NCBI RefSeq assembly: GCF_004801885.1
Contig: NZ_SSSM01000004.1
Location: 124,001 to 188,000, forward strand
DNA length: 64,000 bases
Origin: Naasia lichenicola
GTDB taxonomy: Bacteria > Actinomycetota > Actinomycetes > Actinomycetales > Microbacteriaceae
Direction of reading: 5' to 3'
The translations under genes were made by a program, and so were the position numbers. Below are positions 34,746-44,282 of this stretch, piece by piece. The stretch's first letter is position 1. Each line of letters opens with the position of its first letter. The notes beneath the pieces were generated by a model. That model was not told where the DNA came from. It saw only the letters and a program-made list of their open reading frames with translations, and made no database searches.

Positions 34746-35508
34746 AGGTGGCCGTGCAGGCGTTCCTCAAGCAGCTCGCGTTCGGTCTCCTTGACCTGGG
34801 CAAGACTCCGAAGGAAGCGGCCGCGATCCTCGGCCGGATCTCCATCGCGCTAGCCGTCCTCCCCGCGATCACCAACGAGTACGACTTCGCGTTCGAACGT
34901 CAAGCAGACGCCAATACCCGCCGAGTGACTGTAGAGGTCGGCGCCCCGGCTGCGGTGAAGGGTGTCGGGTCCACCAAGGTCGTCGACCTCCTGCCTTGGA
35001 GTGATAGGTCGACCGTCGACGGCGCCAGCGAACTGGCGGGCGACTTCTCCGGTATCAGCGGGCGAGCCGACGCATATCGGTGCTTCGGCGAGCGCAGTAT
35101 TCGACGCGTGCTTCATCGCCCTTGACTCTTCCGGTAGGTCTACAGAGGCACTCTGCGGGGACGGCACCCGCGAGTGGCAGCGCGTCAACGCGGATTCCGA
35201 CTTCCACGATGGAGCGGACCGTGACGCAGCCGGCCCGGGTGGAGCTCAAACTGGCGGATGGGCGAGTGTGCTCGTTGGCGACGGGCGCAGCGCCGGCTCC
35301 GCCGGTCAGCTAATTCAGTTGGCTCGGCGGCTGCGCTCAGCCGGGCGAGTACACCGATGTGCTCTGGGCAAGTCCGGACGCGCCTTCGGAGGATCTCGCC
35401 TGGCTATACATGTTCGGCGGCCTCGGGGCAGGCGGACTGCTTCAGGTGGCGGAGGGGCCGGAGGGTGCGGAGCCAGAGCTGGTATGCGTAGAGGTGGTCG
35501 ATCGCTGA
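34746..35508 (+). pseudogene. 5-prime-truncated, frameshifted copy of the 50409-type lipoprotein
   Basis: The first part (AFLKQLAFGLLDLGKTPKEA, then ILGRISIALAVLPAI and EYDFAFERQADANTRRVTVE) closely matches residues from the middle of the lipoprotein at 50409-52376 (AFAKQLAVGLLELGKTPKEA and so on). Near 35080 the frame shifts: DACFIALDSSGRSTEALCGD continues in one frame, VELKLADGRVCSLATGAAPA in another, and the last part (EYTDVLWASPDAPSEDLAWL, ending VVDR) in a third. The order is that of the intact protein, so this is one decayed gene whose 5' half is missing. It lies directly right of the low-GC polysaccharide genes. Confidence 0.88.
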
Positions 35509-35701
35509 GAGGGGGGCGGGCGTCGCTGTTCGGTTTCCAGGGGACGTTGGGCGGGTGATCATCGGGATGATGGCCGCAATCAACTCTGCGGGCACACGGA
35601 AGGCAATCAACGATTGCAATTCGTATGCCGCGCCGCCGATGTGTGAGGGGGCGTGGACTCGCGCATAGCGCCCGCTGGGCCACGCGGGTGGACTTGCCTG
35701 A

Positions 35702-36481
35702 CTAGGGAGTGATCAGTTCAACCGTGGAGTAATCGGTCTGGCACGAGTAGGTGAAGGTGATCGGTCCGCTCATGCCGACGAGCGAGAAGATTAGGTCGCC
35801 TGCGCGGTGGGTGCCCTCGTTCACCGTCATCTCAGCGCCAAGGGGCCGGACGGTGAATCCGGATGAATCGTGGATGCACGATGAGTCCGCGGCGCGCAGG
35901 TCGCCGTTGCCCATTGCATCGACGCTGACCCGCAAGTCATTGCCCTCTACCGAAGCGCCAAGGATGTTCGCGTAGTACACGTCGCTGTACTGCGAGACTC
36001 CCGTGACGTCGACTACTCCCTGTGGGTAGACGGCCTGAATCTCCGCGGGAGCGACGGGCTCTGGATCGGGCTGAGACTGCTCCTGAGCCTGCTGCGCCTG
36101 TTGCGCGGAGTACGACGACGACGCAATCCCCAAGCCAGCGAAGGAGATCACCCAGACTGCCGTCGTGATCACGCTGAGCGCGAGTGTGACCCCGCCGAGA
36201 GTGATGCCTGTGAGGGCCATCCCGCGTCCGACGCGTACCTCCTTCGCCCGACGCACGCCGAAGAAGCCGAAGATCACCGCCAGAAGCGCTGGAACAAACG
36301 TGGAAAAGGCGAACGCGATGCCTATCAAGGGCACGACGATCCAGATGCCGAACACGATCGCGACGATCCCCAGCACCAGCGCGGCGACGGCCAATCCGTT
36401 CGACGGACGTCTGGCGTATGGATCGAAGACGACGGATGGCATCTGCGTGGGCGGTGCAGGAACAGTGGGCTGCGTCGTCAT
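35702..36481 (-). CDS. DUF4190-like membrane protein with exported C-terminal domain
   Basis: The 259-residue protein starts MTTQPTVPAPPTQMPSVVFD, has two or three hydrophobic segments between residues 30 and 130 with the DUF4190-type motif GFFGVRRAKEVRVGRGMALT, then a Gln-rich linker (SAQQAQQAQEQSQPDPEP) and a beta-rich C-terminal domain from about 150 with two Cys residues (SSCIHDSS and YSCQTDYS) that could pair outside the cell. TAGCTT lies exactly 6 bases before ATG 36481, so transcription is probably leaderless. It is on the same strand as the following large paralogue gene. Function unknown. Confidence 0.75.
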   Translation of the reverse strand: MTTQPTVPAPPTQMPSVVFDPYARRPSNGLAVAALVLGIVAIVFGIWIVVPLIGIAFAFSTFVPALLAVIFGFFGVRRAKEVRVGRGMALTGITLGGVTLALSVITTAVWVISFAGLGIASSSYSAQQAQQAQEQSQPDPEPVAPAEIQAVYPQGVVDVTGVSQYSDVYYANILGASVEGNDLRVSVDAMGNGDLRAADSSCIHDSSGFTVRPLGAEMTVNEGTHRAGDLIFSLVGMSGPITFTYSCQTDYSTVELITP

Positions 36482-36572
36482 GAGCAGAAGCTAACGGTCG
36501 CGCGGACTAACACGCCAGTGGAGGTGCGGGTCGCCGTCAATTCGTTCATCCCTTACCCACGATGCGCTCGCA

Positions 36573-38489
36573 CTAGGGCCGCACCGTCGGAGCGAAGTTC
36601 GCGGTGATGTCCGTCACTACTCCTCCCTCCACGACGATGCCGGTCAGGGTGCCCGTCCCAATCGGCGAGTCGAAGAACTCCGTCGGGATGTCGCTGACCT
36701 TGGCAAGAGGTTCGACGCGATCGCCGATCGGATCGCGAATGTCGGTTGGAACCGAAACCGATCTGGGCGGATTCTGCATGGGCAGCTGATAGACGACGCC
36801 GCTGTCGGCGTAGGCGTACGTGATGCACCAGTTGATGGTCTCGGCACTCGGCGTGAATCCGTGTTCGGCGCAGTAGGCATCCATGTCGGCACCGGTGAGA
36901 GAGTTCCACAGGTTGAACACGATCGCCTCGTCCGTTCCCGACCGGATGTAGCCCTGATAGAAGCCGTCTGCAATCGAGGTCAGCATCGGGGACATGAAAG
37001 GTGCGCCCGAGTTACCACCACCAGGCCCGTTCTTGGTCACGGTGATGGTCACGCCGAGCAGGTCCGTGTAGACCTGCGAAATCGCGCCCGCGACCGCGAG
37101 CCCCTCGAAGGTGCGCAAGGTGTCGGGAAAAACCGTGAACAGTGACGCGAGATCCTTTGCAGAGCCCTCGACGTTCTCTTGCAGAGTGCTCAGCGCGCAT
37201 TCCTTGCCTTCACGGACCGCTGCGTCGAGAAGGTCCTCGCCATCGTTCGCACCAAGGGCGCTGACCGCCGAGAGCCCGCACGACAGGATGGCGGCCACAG
37301 CCTTCGCCCCTGCCGCGGTTCCTCCACCCGTCTGAATGATCTCCTGGACCTTCTGCACTGAAAGCGCCGGCGTGAGCTCGCCGGGAGCGATCTCGGTGAG
37401 CGCGGCACGCACGGTCGAGTTCGTGATCACCTGCACGCTCTGCTTGGCGACCGGCCAGACCGATAAGGCGACGAGACCTGCATCGAGGATGAGCCCGAGG
37501 ACGTCCGGGGTGAGGTATACCGTCTCGTCGTCGCCATTCTCGATCCTGCTGGCCTCGTCCGCCGAGATGGAGAGCTGGGCACGGCCTCGTGAAGGCAGCA
37601 CGGATTTGTCTTGTGTCGCGGAGATCAGCCGGGACAGCAGCGAGGCGGTGTCGAGCCCTAGGTCGTAGTCGTTGGGCCCGATGCCGTAGCCGTCCGGCGG
37701 ATCGACGATGTAGCGAAGGAAGATGTCGTTGTCCATCCTCAGCTGATAGTCATCCCCCGCCGGGACCATGCACGCGTCGAAGTGCGAGTTGCTGACTGAC
37801 ACCGTCCATGAGTCGTCCTGCTTGGAGCAGTCCGCCTCCTCCGCCTTGAAGCCGAACGTCTTCGCGACCGAGCTCCATAGTGCGCGACCTCCCGTGCTCG
37901 CGATGTCAGCCACCGCGCCGGCTGCAGCCTTGACCGGATTCACCACGTACTTCTGAAACGGGGAGAAGTGCGGGGCCTCAGCCACCAACCGCCGGGTCGC
38001 CGCGTCATAGGTGGTCGGGATCGGGATCCACGTCTCGAGCTGCCCGTTGTAGACCGCCAGGAAGGCATCAGCCGTGGTCGTCTGGACGCCGTCGATGGTC
38101 GGAAGCTCATCCGCGTCGAGCGGAACGCTGACGGTTGCGCCATCCACCTCGCTCTGGCCTTCGAAGGTGATCTCGTAGGGCGACGACAGAGGGACCGCGT
38201 AATCGGAGGCGGTGGCGTCATCCGGCCCTTGATCGGAATTGCTCACGATCTCGAGCGTGGTGTCAACGGTGAGCGCCGCGGCGGGCACGGTGACTTGGAC
38301 GTCGTCTCCGAACACGCCGCCCGCCGCCCCGACTGTCCACGTCTCACTGCGCTCGTGCGGTCGGACTGCGATGTAGACGATCGCGGTGATCACCAGAAGG
38401 ACGACCACCGTTGCGGCGATCAGCACGATGGGGCGTCGGCGAGCGCGGTCGAGCAGGAATTGGGCGCTGGAGCGCTCAGTTGACGTCAT
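36573..38489 (-). CDS. Large membrane-anchored exported protein, paralogue 1
   Basis: The 638-residue protein has a short cytoplasmic N-terminus, one membrane segment (PIVLIAATVVVLLVITAIVY) and a long exported part. Residues about 60-180 form a ZU5-like beta-sandwich (GGVFGDDVQVTVPAAALTVD, then GATVSVPLDADELP), followed by WIPIPTTYDAATRRLVAEAP and HFSPFQKY. Conserved Cys residues (EADCSKQDD, DACMVPAG, AILSCGLSA, GKECALSTL) probably form disulfides. It aligns along its length with the 48210-50192 protein (well over half identical in the first 180 residues). ATG 38489 has GAGGG 7 bases upstream. Function unknown; surface display is inferred. Confidence 0.8.
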   Translation of the reverse strand: MTSTERSSAQFLLDRARRRPIVLIAATVVVLLVITAIVYIAVRPHERSETWTVGAAGGVFGDDVQVTVPAAALTVDTTLEIVSNSDQGPDDATASDYAVPLSSPYEITFEGQSEVDGATVSVPLDADELPTIDGVQTTTADAFLAVYNGQLETWIPIPTTYDAATRRLVAEAPHFSPFQKYVVNPVKAAAGAVADIASTGGRALWSSVAKTFGFKAEEADCSKQDDSWTVSVSNSHFDACMVPAGDDYQLRMDNDIFLRYIVDPPDGYGIGPNDYDLGLDTASLLSRLISATQDKSVLPSRGRAQLSISADEASRIENGDDETVYLTPDVLGLILDAGLVALSVWPVAKQSVQVITNSTVRAALTEIAPGELTPALSVQKVQEIIQTGGGTAAGAKAVAAILSCGLSAVSALGANDGEDLLDAAVREGKECALSTLQENVEGSAKDLASLFTVFPDTLRTFEGLAVAGAISQVYTDLLGVTITVTKNGPGGGNSGAPFMSPMLTSIADGFYQGYIRSGTDEAIVFNLWNSLTGADMDAYCAEHGFTPSAETINWCITYAYADSGVVYQLPMQNPPRSVSVPTDIRDPIGDRVEPLAKVSDIPTEFFDSPIGTGTLTGIVVEGGVVTDITANFAPTVRP

Positions 38490-38908
38490 CGTTCTGCCCT
38501 CGTTGGATGGGTCCTTCGGGGTGTCCGACGCTGGCGTTCCCCGCGTCCCGTCCTGGGAGCGTTGCCGCACTCTATCGAGGCTCGGGGTGCCCGGGGAACG
38601 ACCTCCGCGACTGGACCTGATCGGAAGGCCGCAGCGAGGAGAAGGGTCAGACGGGATTGCCTTGAAAGACGTCGCTCTCCGTCCAGCTCGGTGGCTAGGT
38701 TGGTGACCCAAGGCGCCTTCGCTAAGGAACTGGAGCATCTCAAATTCCGAGACAATCCCTAGGTTGGATCCAGCGACGTTCGAGGGACGTGTGTGCTTGC
38801 CCCTAGGTCTGCACACCACGTCGGCTCGCTACTTGACGCCGTGTACCCGAAGCGCGGTCCAGTGACTTCTTTCATTTGCTAGCCGTTTAGGCAGTCGGGG
38901 GCTCAGTC
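38490..38908. other. Intergenic region, no gene seen
   Basis: These 419 bases separate the divergent genes at 38489 (leftward) and 38909 (rightward). A TTGACG hexamer lies at 38833-38838, but no matching -10 box at a normal distance was found. No repeats of the window's families are present. Confidence 0.4.
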
Positions 38909-41536
38909 GTGCGCGCACGAATCGGAATTGCGATCTTCAGTGCGCTCCTCATGGTGGTCGGGGTGTCGAGTCCCGCCTCGGCCCATCCATGGGTGATCCA
39001 GCCGGGGACCGTGCAGGTCACGATCACGGCGCCCGACGGCGTCGCCGCTAATGTCGCGATTCGCCGCGTCGACAAGAAGGTCAACCTCGCCGTAGCGGCT
39101 AAGCCGGCGGCAGGCAAGACGCAGACCGTGAAGGTCGCCGCAGCCGTGGGCGCCTACGCCGTGTCCGCGCCAGCCATGATCGTCGCCGGCGTGCTCTACG
39201 AGGTCAAGAACCCGCAGCAGAAGGTGGTGGTGCTGCCAAACCGCACGACCAAGCTCACGGTCAGCTATGTCGCGAGCGGCGGAGCGAGCGACCTGCACAC
39301 GACCGGTCTGACCACCACATCAGTCACGCTGGCCTGGACGACGTCGAAGGAGAGCACCTACCTCCTTCGTCGCGCGATCGGGGATGTGCCCCCGAGCTCG
39401 CCGACCCAAGGCGTGGCCGTGCCGATCAAGGGCTCCACCGCCATTGACGCCGGCCTCACAGCCGGGAAGCACTACTCCTACGCGCTGTTCACCAAGTCGG
39501 AGAAGAAGTGGTCCAGCAGCGAGTGGCACGGCAACTCGTGGTCCGGCGGCCACTGGTCAGGTGGATACGGTTCGGGCAGCCAATGGTCGAGCAACCGGTG
39601 GTCGACGCCGTTGACGCTTACCGCCGGTACCGCCCCGCCCGCGGGCTCGACGGACGCCTCCTACGTCGCCGAGCCGACGACGCTCATCGCGACCGCGAAG
39701 CAGATCAACTCGGCGACCCCGACTGACAGCGGAGTGACCGTCGTTCTCGCCGACGGTGTGCCGACCCCGGTGCTGGGAGCCGCGGTCATCCTGCCGATTT
39801 CGACGATCCTTGCCGGCGGGTACCTGGGCGTCGTCGCTTCCATCTCGACAGACGGCCGCACCCTGCAGCTCACAACCGGTGGGCTGGCGGATGCCTTCAA
39901 CTTCTATCAGCTGGCTTCGGGCCCGTTCAGCACCGACCCGTCGATACTCACGCCCCAGGAAGCGGACGCGATCGCCGCCGCGACGCCCACCCCGACGGTC
40001 GGATCGCCGGCCGCGCCGAACACCCTCCTCGCCCCGACGCCGACGGACAAGGTAGCGGCCGCCCGCCAGCAGGATACGGATGAGGCTACGGCGGCGCCGG
40101 CACCTCACTCACTCGCGGCAGCCGCGCCGGCCACCGTCAAATGCAACGACGGCGGAGTGGATCCGACCGCGGACTTCAAGGTGGCCGCGGGAGGCCACTT
40201 CAACACGACCGTGGACAAGCACTCGTTCCTCGGCGTGGAGGTGAACGTGGGAGCCACGGTTGACACCGGCCTGGCACTCAAATCCACCGGGGCACTCGAC
40301 ATCAAACTCGAAGGTAAATGCGGGCTCGAGATCGCGCCCCTCTACAAGCAGATATCGGTGTACCCGGTGCCGATCGGGGTGTTGGTGTCTCCCTACGCGG
40401 AGATATCAGTAACCGGAACGGTGGAGATCAAGAACGTCGGCATGACGGCCACTGCCGGCATCTCGATGAAGGGAACGCTCAGCCTTTCCAATGGCCCCAA
40501 GTTCTCCACCTCGAAGTCGTTCTCCGCCACGCCGACCCAACCAGGCGGTGTGGGCTTCGCGTTTCCCGAGATCGGCATGAAGCTCGGCTCGAGCGTGGTT
40601 CTCGGTCCCGGCATCGGCTCCAAGGTGGCCGGAATCATCGCGGGCATCAAGGGCACGCTCGATCCGTTCAGCGCCAGCTTCAAGCTCTCGGAGAGCCCCA
40701 GCAACCCTGGTCAGCTCTGTGGGGTGGTCAACGCCAACTTCGCGCTGGCGCTCGGACTGACGGCCACTGCATGGTTCCCGAAGTGGCCGACCGCGAGCAT
40801 CGACATCTCGAGCGAGGACCTGAACGGTGAGTTCCCGTACCCGGGCTTCCCCATCACCTTCCCGAACGGATGTGACAAGCCGGTCACGCCTCCACCCGCC
40901 CCGACACCGCCTAACAGCCTCTTCGGCGACGGGGTGACGAAGGTCAACGATTCGACGACCGGGACATCAGACCAGGTGGGGTACGTCGAAGGGTTCGTGC
41001 CCGGCGCGAAGACCTGGGTCTTGAGCACCGGTAGCATCGCGAGGGCTGTAGGGTCACCCGGCCAGCTGGCGAGCACGAACCTCGGTCTCGCTGGCGACGC
41101 GCAGCTCACTGCGCTTGCCGGACGCCCCACCTTCGACGCGGTGGCGTATCAGGTCACTGTGGTGCCCAAGGGGACGACCCTGCACGTGCGGTACGTGTTC
41201 GCCAGCGAGGAGTACCCGGAGTACGTCGGCAGCGCCTACAACGACGCGATGGCGGTGTTCGTGAACGGGGTGAACTGCGCCTACGTGCCGGGGACGACCA
41301 CCCCTGTGGCGGTGAACACCGTGAACGCGCAGACCAACAGCGCCTATTACATCGACAACGCAGCAGGAGTAGCGGGGTACAGCACCTCGATGGATGGGCT
41401 CACGAAGCCGCTCACCTGCGACGTGCCAGTCAAGGCGGGTGTTCCGGTGACGGTGCGGATCGCTGTGGCCGATGCGTCCGATTCCGTACTTGATAGCGCG
41501 GTGGCGCTGGTGGATGGCGGGATCTGGAGCAACTGA
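38909..41536 (+). CDS. Secreted protein with fibronectin-III-like and choice-of-anchor-L domains
   Basis: The 875-residue protein has a signal peptide (IGIAIFSALLMVVGVSSPAS), a beta domain (about 30-115), a fibronectin-III-like part (about 120-235) that contains a Trp/Ser/Gly-rich loop (GNSWSGGHWSGGYGSGSQWS), a Thr/Pro/Ala linker (about 355-405), a central beta domain with two Cys regions, and a C-terminal choice-of-anchor-L domain from about 670 with YVFASEEYPEYVGSAYNDAM and VFVNGVNCAYVPG. Choice-of-anchor domains occur in surface proteins of varied anchoring. GTG 38909 is preceded by GGGGG. It stands alone between the paralogue genes. It is probably secreted or wall-associated. Confidence 0.8.
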   Translation: MRARIGIAIFSALLMVVGVSSPASAHPWVIQPGTVQVTITAPDGVAANVAIRRVDKKVNLAVAAKPAAGKTQTVKVAAAVGAYAVSAPAMIVAGVLYEVKNPQQKVVVLPNRTTKLTVSYVASGGASDLHTTGLTTTSVTLAWTTSKESTYLLRRAIGDVPPSSPTQGVAVPIKGSTAIDAGLTAGKHYSYALFTKSEKKWSSSEWHGNSWSGGHWSGGYGSGSQWSSNRWSTPLTLTAGTAPPAGSTDASYVAEPTTLIATAKQINSATPTDSGVTVVLADGVPTPVLGAAVILPISTILAGGYLGVVASISTDGRTLQLTTGGLADAFNFYQLASGPFSTDPSILTPQEADAIAAATPTPTVGSPAAPNTLLAPTPTDKVAAARQQDTDEATAAPAPHSLAAAAPATVKCNDGGVDPTADFKVAAGGHFNTTVDKHSFLGVEVNVGATVDTGLALKSTGALDIKLEGKCGLEIAPLYKQISVYPVPIGVLVSPYAEISVTGTVEIKNVGMTATAGISMKGTLSLSNGPKFSTSKSFSATPTQPGGVGFAFPEIGMKLGSSVVLGPGIGSKVAGIIAGIKGTLDPFSASFKLSESPSNPGQLCGVVNANFALALGLTATAWFPKWPTASIDISSEDLNGEFPYPGFPITFPNGCDKPVTPPPAPTPPNSLFGDGVTKVNDSTTGTSDQVGYVEGFVPGAKTWVLSTGSIARAVGSPGQLASTNLGLAGDAQLTALAGRPTFDAVAYQVTVVPKGTTLHVRYVFASEEYPEYVGSAYNDAMAVFVNGVNCAYVPGTTTPVAVNTVNAQTNSAYYIDNAAGVAGYSTSMDGLTKPLTCDVPVKAGVPVTVRIAVADASDSVLDSAVALVDGGIWSN

Positions 41537-41563
41537 GGCGGGCGCGGCTGATGGCCGTCTCGG

Positions 41564-41610
41564 AGGCTTCGTGACGGCGCTGGCGCGCCTCCTCAGCCAA
41601 CGAAGGCTGA
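41564..41610. repeat. Degenerate copy of the TACTCGACCAACGA repeat
   Basis: GACGGCGCTGGCGCGCCTCC followed by TCAGCCAACGAAG matches the right half of element 2 at 2821-2936 with a few substitutions. It lies between two convergent genes. Confidence 0.6.
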
Positions 41611-41663
41611 CGAGTGGGCTTCGTCTCGGCAGCTTCGTGCTCGGCTCAGTCGCCGAGGGTCTC

Positions 41664-43382
41664 CTATTCGAAGGGGACGGCCTCATCGTCGACGTAGGTG
41701 TTGAAGAAGGCGCCGTAGCCGACCGACGACGCTCCGCATGAGCCGTCGGTACTGGCTTCGACGGTGAGGGTCTGCGCACCCGTCACGTCGATCGAGGTGC
41801 TGATGTCGTAGAACGGGTCGCCTTCGGCTATCTGCTTGTCGACGACTACCCGGCCGTCGAGGAACATCCGCAGGTGCACGCTCAGCCCGGCGGGCGCGCT
41901 GTCTATGACGGCGAAGGACCACGGCATCTGCACCCAACGACCGCGCAGGTCGTAGTCCGTGCTCGCGACCGTGCCGTTGCAGCCCACCCACTGCTCGGTC
42001 GAGTCTTCCGCAGTGAGGGTCTGCTTTGAGGTGGAGCCATCGCCGTTCACTCCCGGCAGCCGGAACGTGGCGGTGATCAGGTTGCCCGATTGCTGGGCCG
42101 AAGTGTGCGGGAGCTCGTAGAGCTGAGCCATGTCCGTGGGGTAGTCGGCGTCCTCCCCCGGCGCCGTGACATATATGGAGTAGCCGCTCGGGTTCAGCGC
42201 GGTGTCGACGGCGCCGGCGAAACCGTTGGCCGCCGAACGCACGCCGGAAATGAACCACGACATGCCCTCGGCGAAGGCGACGCCCCAGAAGCCGAGTCCC
42301 GCCTTCTCGATGGCGTCGTCCAGACAGCCGAGGGTCGTTCCGATCGCGTCGTTGAGGAAGTTGGCCGCCTGGGTGGCCGTCTGCAGGTTGGTGGTCAGCA
42401 TGCTCGAGTAGCCGGACAGGCAGCTCTCCCAGTTGACCAGCTGCGCGACGGCCTGCTTGGTCATCGAGCCCTTGCCGCCCGCCTTGAGCACCAGGCCGAG
42501 GGTGTCGACGGCGTACTGGGCCGCGGTGAGGAGGTAGGCGGAAGGACTCGGCTGGACGCGGACGCCCATGTCGCCCGTGCCCGTGATCGCGTAGTCGATG
42601 GTGTCGCCGGCGCCCAGCACGTTGACGGTGTTGCCCCGCTGCGATGGAGCGGGCTTGAGGATCGCGGAGATGATCCCGATGAGATCCGAGGCGCCCGTGG
42701 AGCCGGACATGCCGGGGGTGTTCTCCGCCCCCACCCCGTAGCCGCGGCCGTTCGTCAGGCGCAGCTGAGGGCTGCCGTCGTCGTCGAGTCCGAAACACCA
42801 GTACACGCGGTTGCCGTCGTCGGACGTCACCTCGTATCCGTCGGCACGGACCTCGTCCTCGCCGTCGCAGGTCGGCTGCTTGCCTGCGTCGCTGTAGATG
42901 CGATCCATCTGCGCGCGGGCCTTGTCCAGCAGGTCACCCCACCAGCTGGTGAACCAGGTGGAGAAGTGGGTGGTCTGCACCACCGCATAGCCGTCCTCGA
43001 CCGTGACGTCGGATCCCTCGAAGGCCGTGCCGTCTTCGGTCGACGCGATCAGCGGCGGCGGCTCCCCCTCTTCGAAGTCGTGCCTGAAGCGGACGGTCGC
43101 AGTGCCCGTGAGTTCGGCGCCTCCGATGAGCTCGATGCTCCAGGCGTTGCCATCCGAATCGGCGAGAGGCTCGGCGTGCAGGGTGCCTGTTCCGGTGATC
43201 GCGTCGCCGGGGATGTCGACGAGGAGGGCGCCGTCGTCGACGGACAGCGACGCGTCGTTGCCCTGAGTCACCCGGACGGACCCTGGGGCGGTCGGCTGCT
43301 CGGATGCGCAGCCGCTGAGCAGGACTGCGAGCAGGGCGACGGTGGTCGCGCCGGCGATCAGTGCTGGGAGGCGATGACGCAC
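41664..43382 (-). CDS. Large exported lipoprotein, paralogue 2
   Basis: GTG 43382 lies 5-6 bases behind AGAGGAGA. The signal ends with a lipobox (LAVLLSGCAS), so the 572-residue product is likely a lipoprotein. The exported part has a beta-sandwich (about 35-140), the TTHFSTWFTSWWGD block that corresponds to the HFS region of the other paralogues, a Cys pair (QPTCDGEDE and VYWCFGLDD), PQLRLTNGRGYGVGAE, and a Cys-containing helical middle (NWESCLSGYSS, TTLGCLDDA). The C-terminal 130 residues form a new beta domain with Cys (WVGCNGTVA, DGSCGASS). It is more diverged than the 36573/48210 pair but keeps the same order of blocks. Function unknown. Confidence 0.8.
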   Translation of the reverse strand: MRHRLPALIAGATTVALLAVLLSGCASEQPTAPGSVRVTQGNDASLSVDDGALLVDIPGDAITGTGTLHAEPLADSDGNAWSIELIGGAELTGTATVRFRHDFEEGEPPPLIASTEDGTAFEGSDVTVEDGYAVVQTTHFSTWFTSWWGDLLDKARAQMDRIYSDAGKQPTCDGEDEVRADGYEVTSDDGNRVYWCFGLDDDGSPQLRLTNGRGYGVGAENTPGMSGSTGASDLIGIISAILKPAPSQRGNTVNVLGAGDTIDYAITGTGDMGVRVQPSPSAYLLTAAQYAVDTLGLVLKAGGKGSMTKQAVAQLVNWESCLSGYSSMLTTNLQTATQAANFLNDAIGTTLGCLDDAIEKAGLGFWGVAFAEGMSWFISGVRSAANGFAGAVDTALNPSGYSIYVTAPGEDADYPTDMAQLYELPHTSAQQSGNLITATFRLPGVNGDGSTSKQTLTAEDSTEQWVGCNGTVASTDYDLRGRWVQMPWSFAVIDSAPAGLSVHLRMFLDGRVVVDKQIAEGDPFYDISTSIDVTGAQTLTVEASTDGSCGASSVGYGAFFNTYVDDEAVPFE

Positions 43383-43478
43383 GATGCTCTCCTCTTCGCC
43401 GACCGGATGGCCGCCCTGTGGCGATCATTCTGGCGGACGGGGTGCGTCGGAAGGGGGATCACCCGCAGGTGTTCCCTA

Positions 43479-44010
43479 TCAACCCGCCGCCACCGGCTGC
43501 CGGGTGGTCAGCAGGGACGCCATCTGGCTCAAGGCGTCGGTGAGGGTGTCGTCACCTCCGATGTTGTACAGCTGCACGATGTAGAAGTAGTCGCCCGGCG
43601 CGAACACCATCGCTTCCGTTCTGCCTGCTCCGATGACCACGGTGCCGTCTCAGATCGCATCCTGATCGCTGGTCGTGTTCGCGACGGCTGCCGCGCGGGC
43701 GTTGGCGACGCCCTCTTCAGCATTGGGTGCGATCCACGAGGTGGTGTGATCCGTACCGAATCCGTAGTCGCTCGTCGGGTCGTACGCCCAGAAGTCGATG
43801 TCGACCCTGCCCGGCAGGTCGATGTCGGGCTCGGAGTACTCGCAGCTGGTGTCTCCGTCGCTCGCCGGGCCAGCGAAGGTGAGGCCCTTCGCCTGCCAGG
43901 CGGCGTTCACCTCGTCGAGGGTGAGCATGCATGCGCTCTCCCAGGTGAGCACATCCCCGCCGGCGGTCGGCGCCTCGCCGATGACACCCGGCTGTACATA
44001 TGACGTGTGG
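43479..44010 (-). pseudogene. Gene split by one in-frame TGA, 5' end missing
   Basis: In one minus-strand frame the sequence reads GGDVLTWESACMLTLDEVNA, continues to ANTTSDQDAI, hits TGA at 43650-43652, and then goes on in the same frame as DGTVVIGAGRTEAMVFAPGD and YFYIVQLYNIGGDDTLTDAL until a second stop at 43479. Both halves have normal coding character, so a single nonsense change is the simplest reading; programmed readthrough is less likely. The first part resembles DUF3558-like lipoproteins (a Cys, then L-x-x-x-E-V, later a CEYSEP Cys). No start codon with a signal peptide or lipobox is found upstream, so the 5' end also seems lost. Confidence 0.75.
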
Positions 44011-44282
44011 CTCTGCCTGCCGCCTAACTTGTGCTGAACCGAGGTGTTGTGTCGCCTCGTCGCAACGTCATGAGCGTCGGCGATGCCGAGGTGGACTCGC
44101 TGGCACCAGCCCCTCAGTCGGCGCCCACACGCTCCGTTTCTTGAGCATGCCCACCTTGACGTCGGCGCGGCATCATCGCATCTCCCCTCGGCCCGCCGAT
44201 ATTGGGTCCGGCGGATAGACCTCCCTGAGCCACTGATCGGTGGCGTTGTGTCTCCGCCGTCCGCTCGGACCGAAGGAGACCC

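Noticed and set aside
42090-44003. 637-codon plus-strand frame
   Set aside because: It overlaps the lipoprotein paralogue and the split gene on the minus strand; composition is Arg/Gly/Val-rich and no motif is seen.
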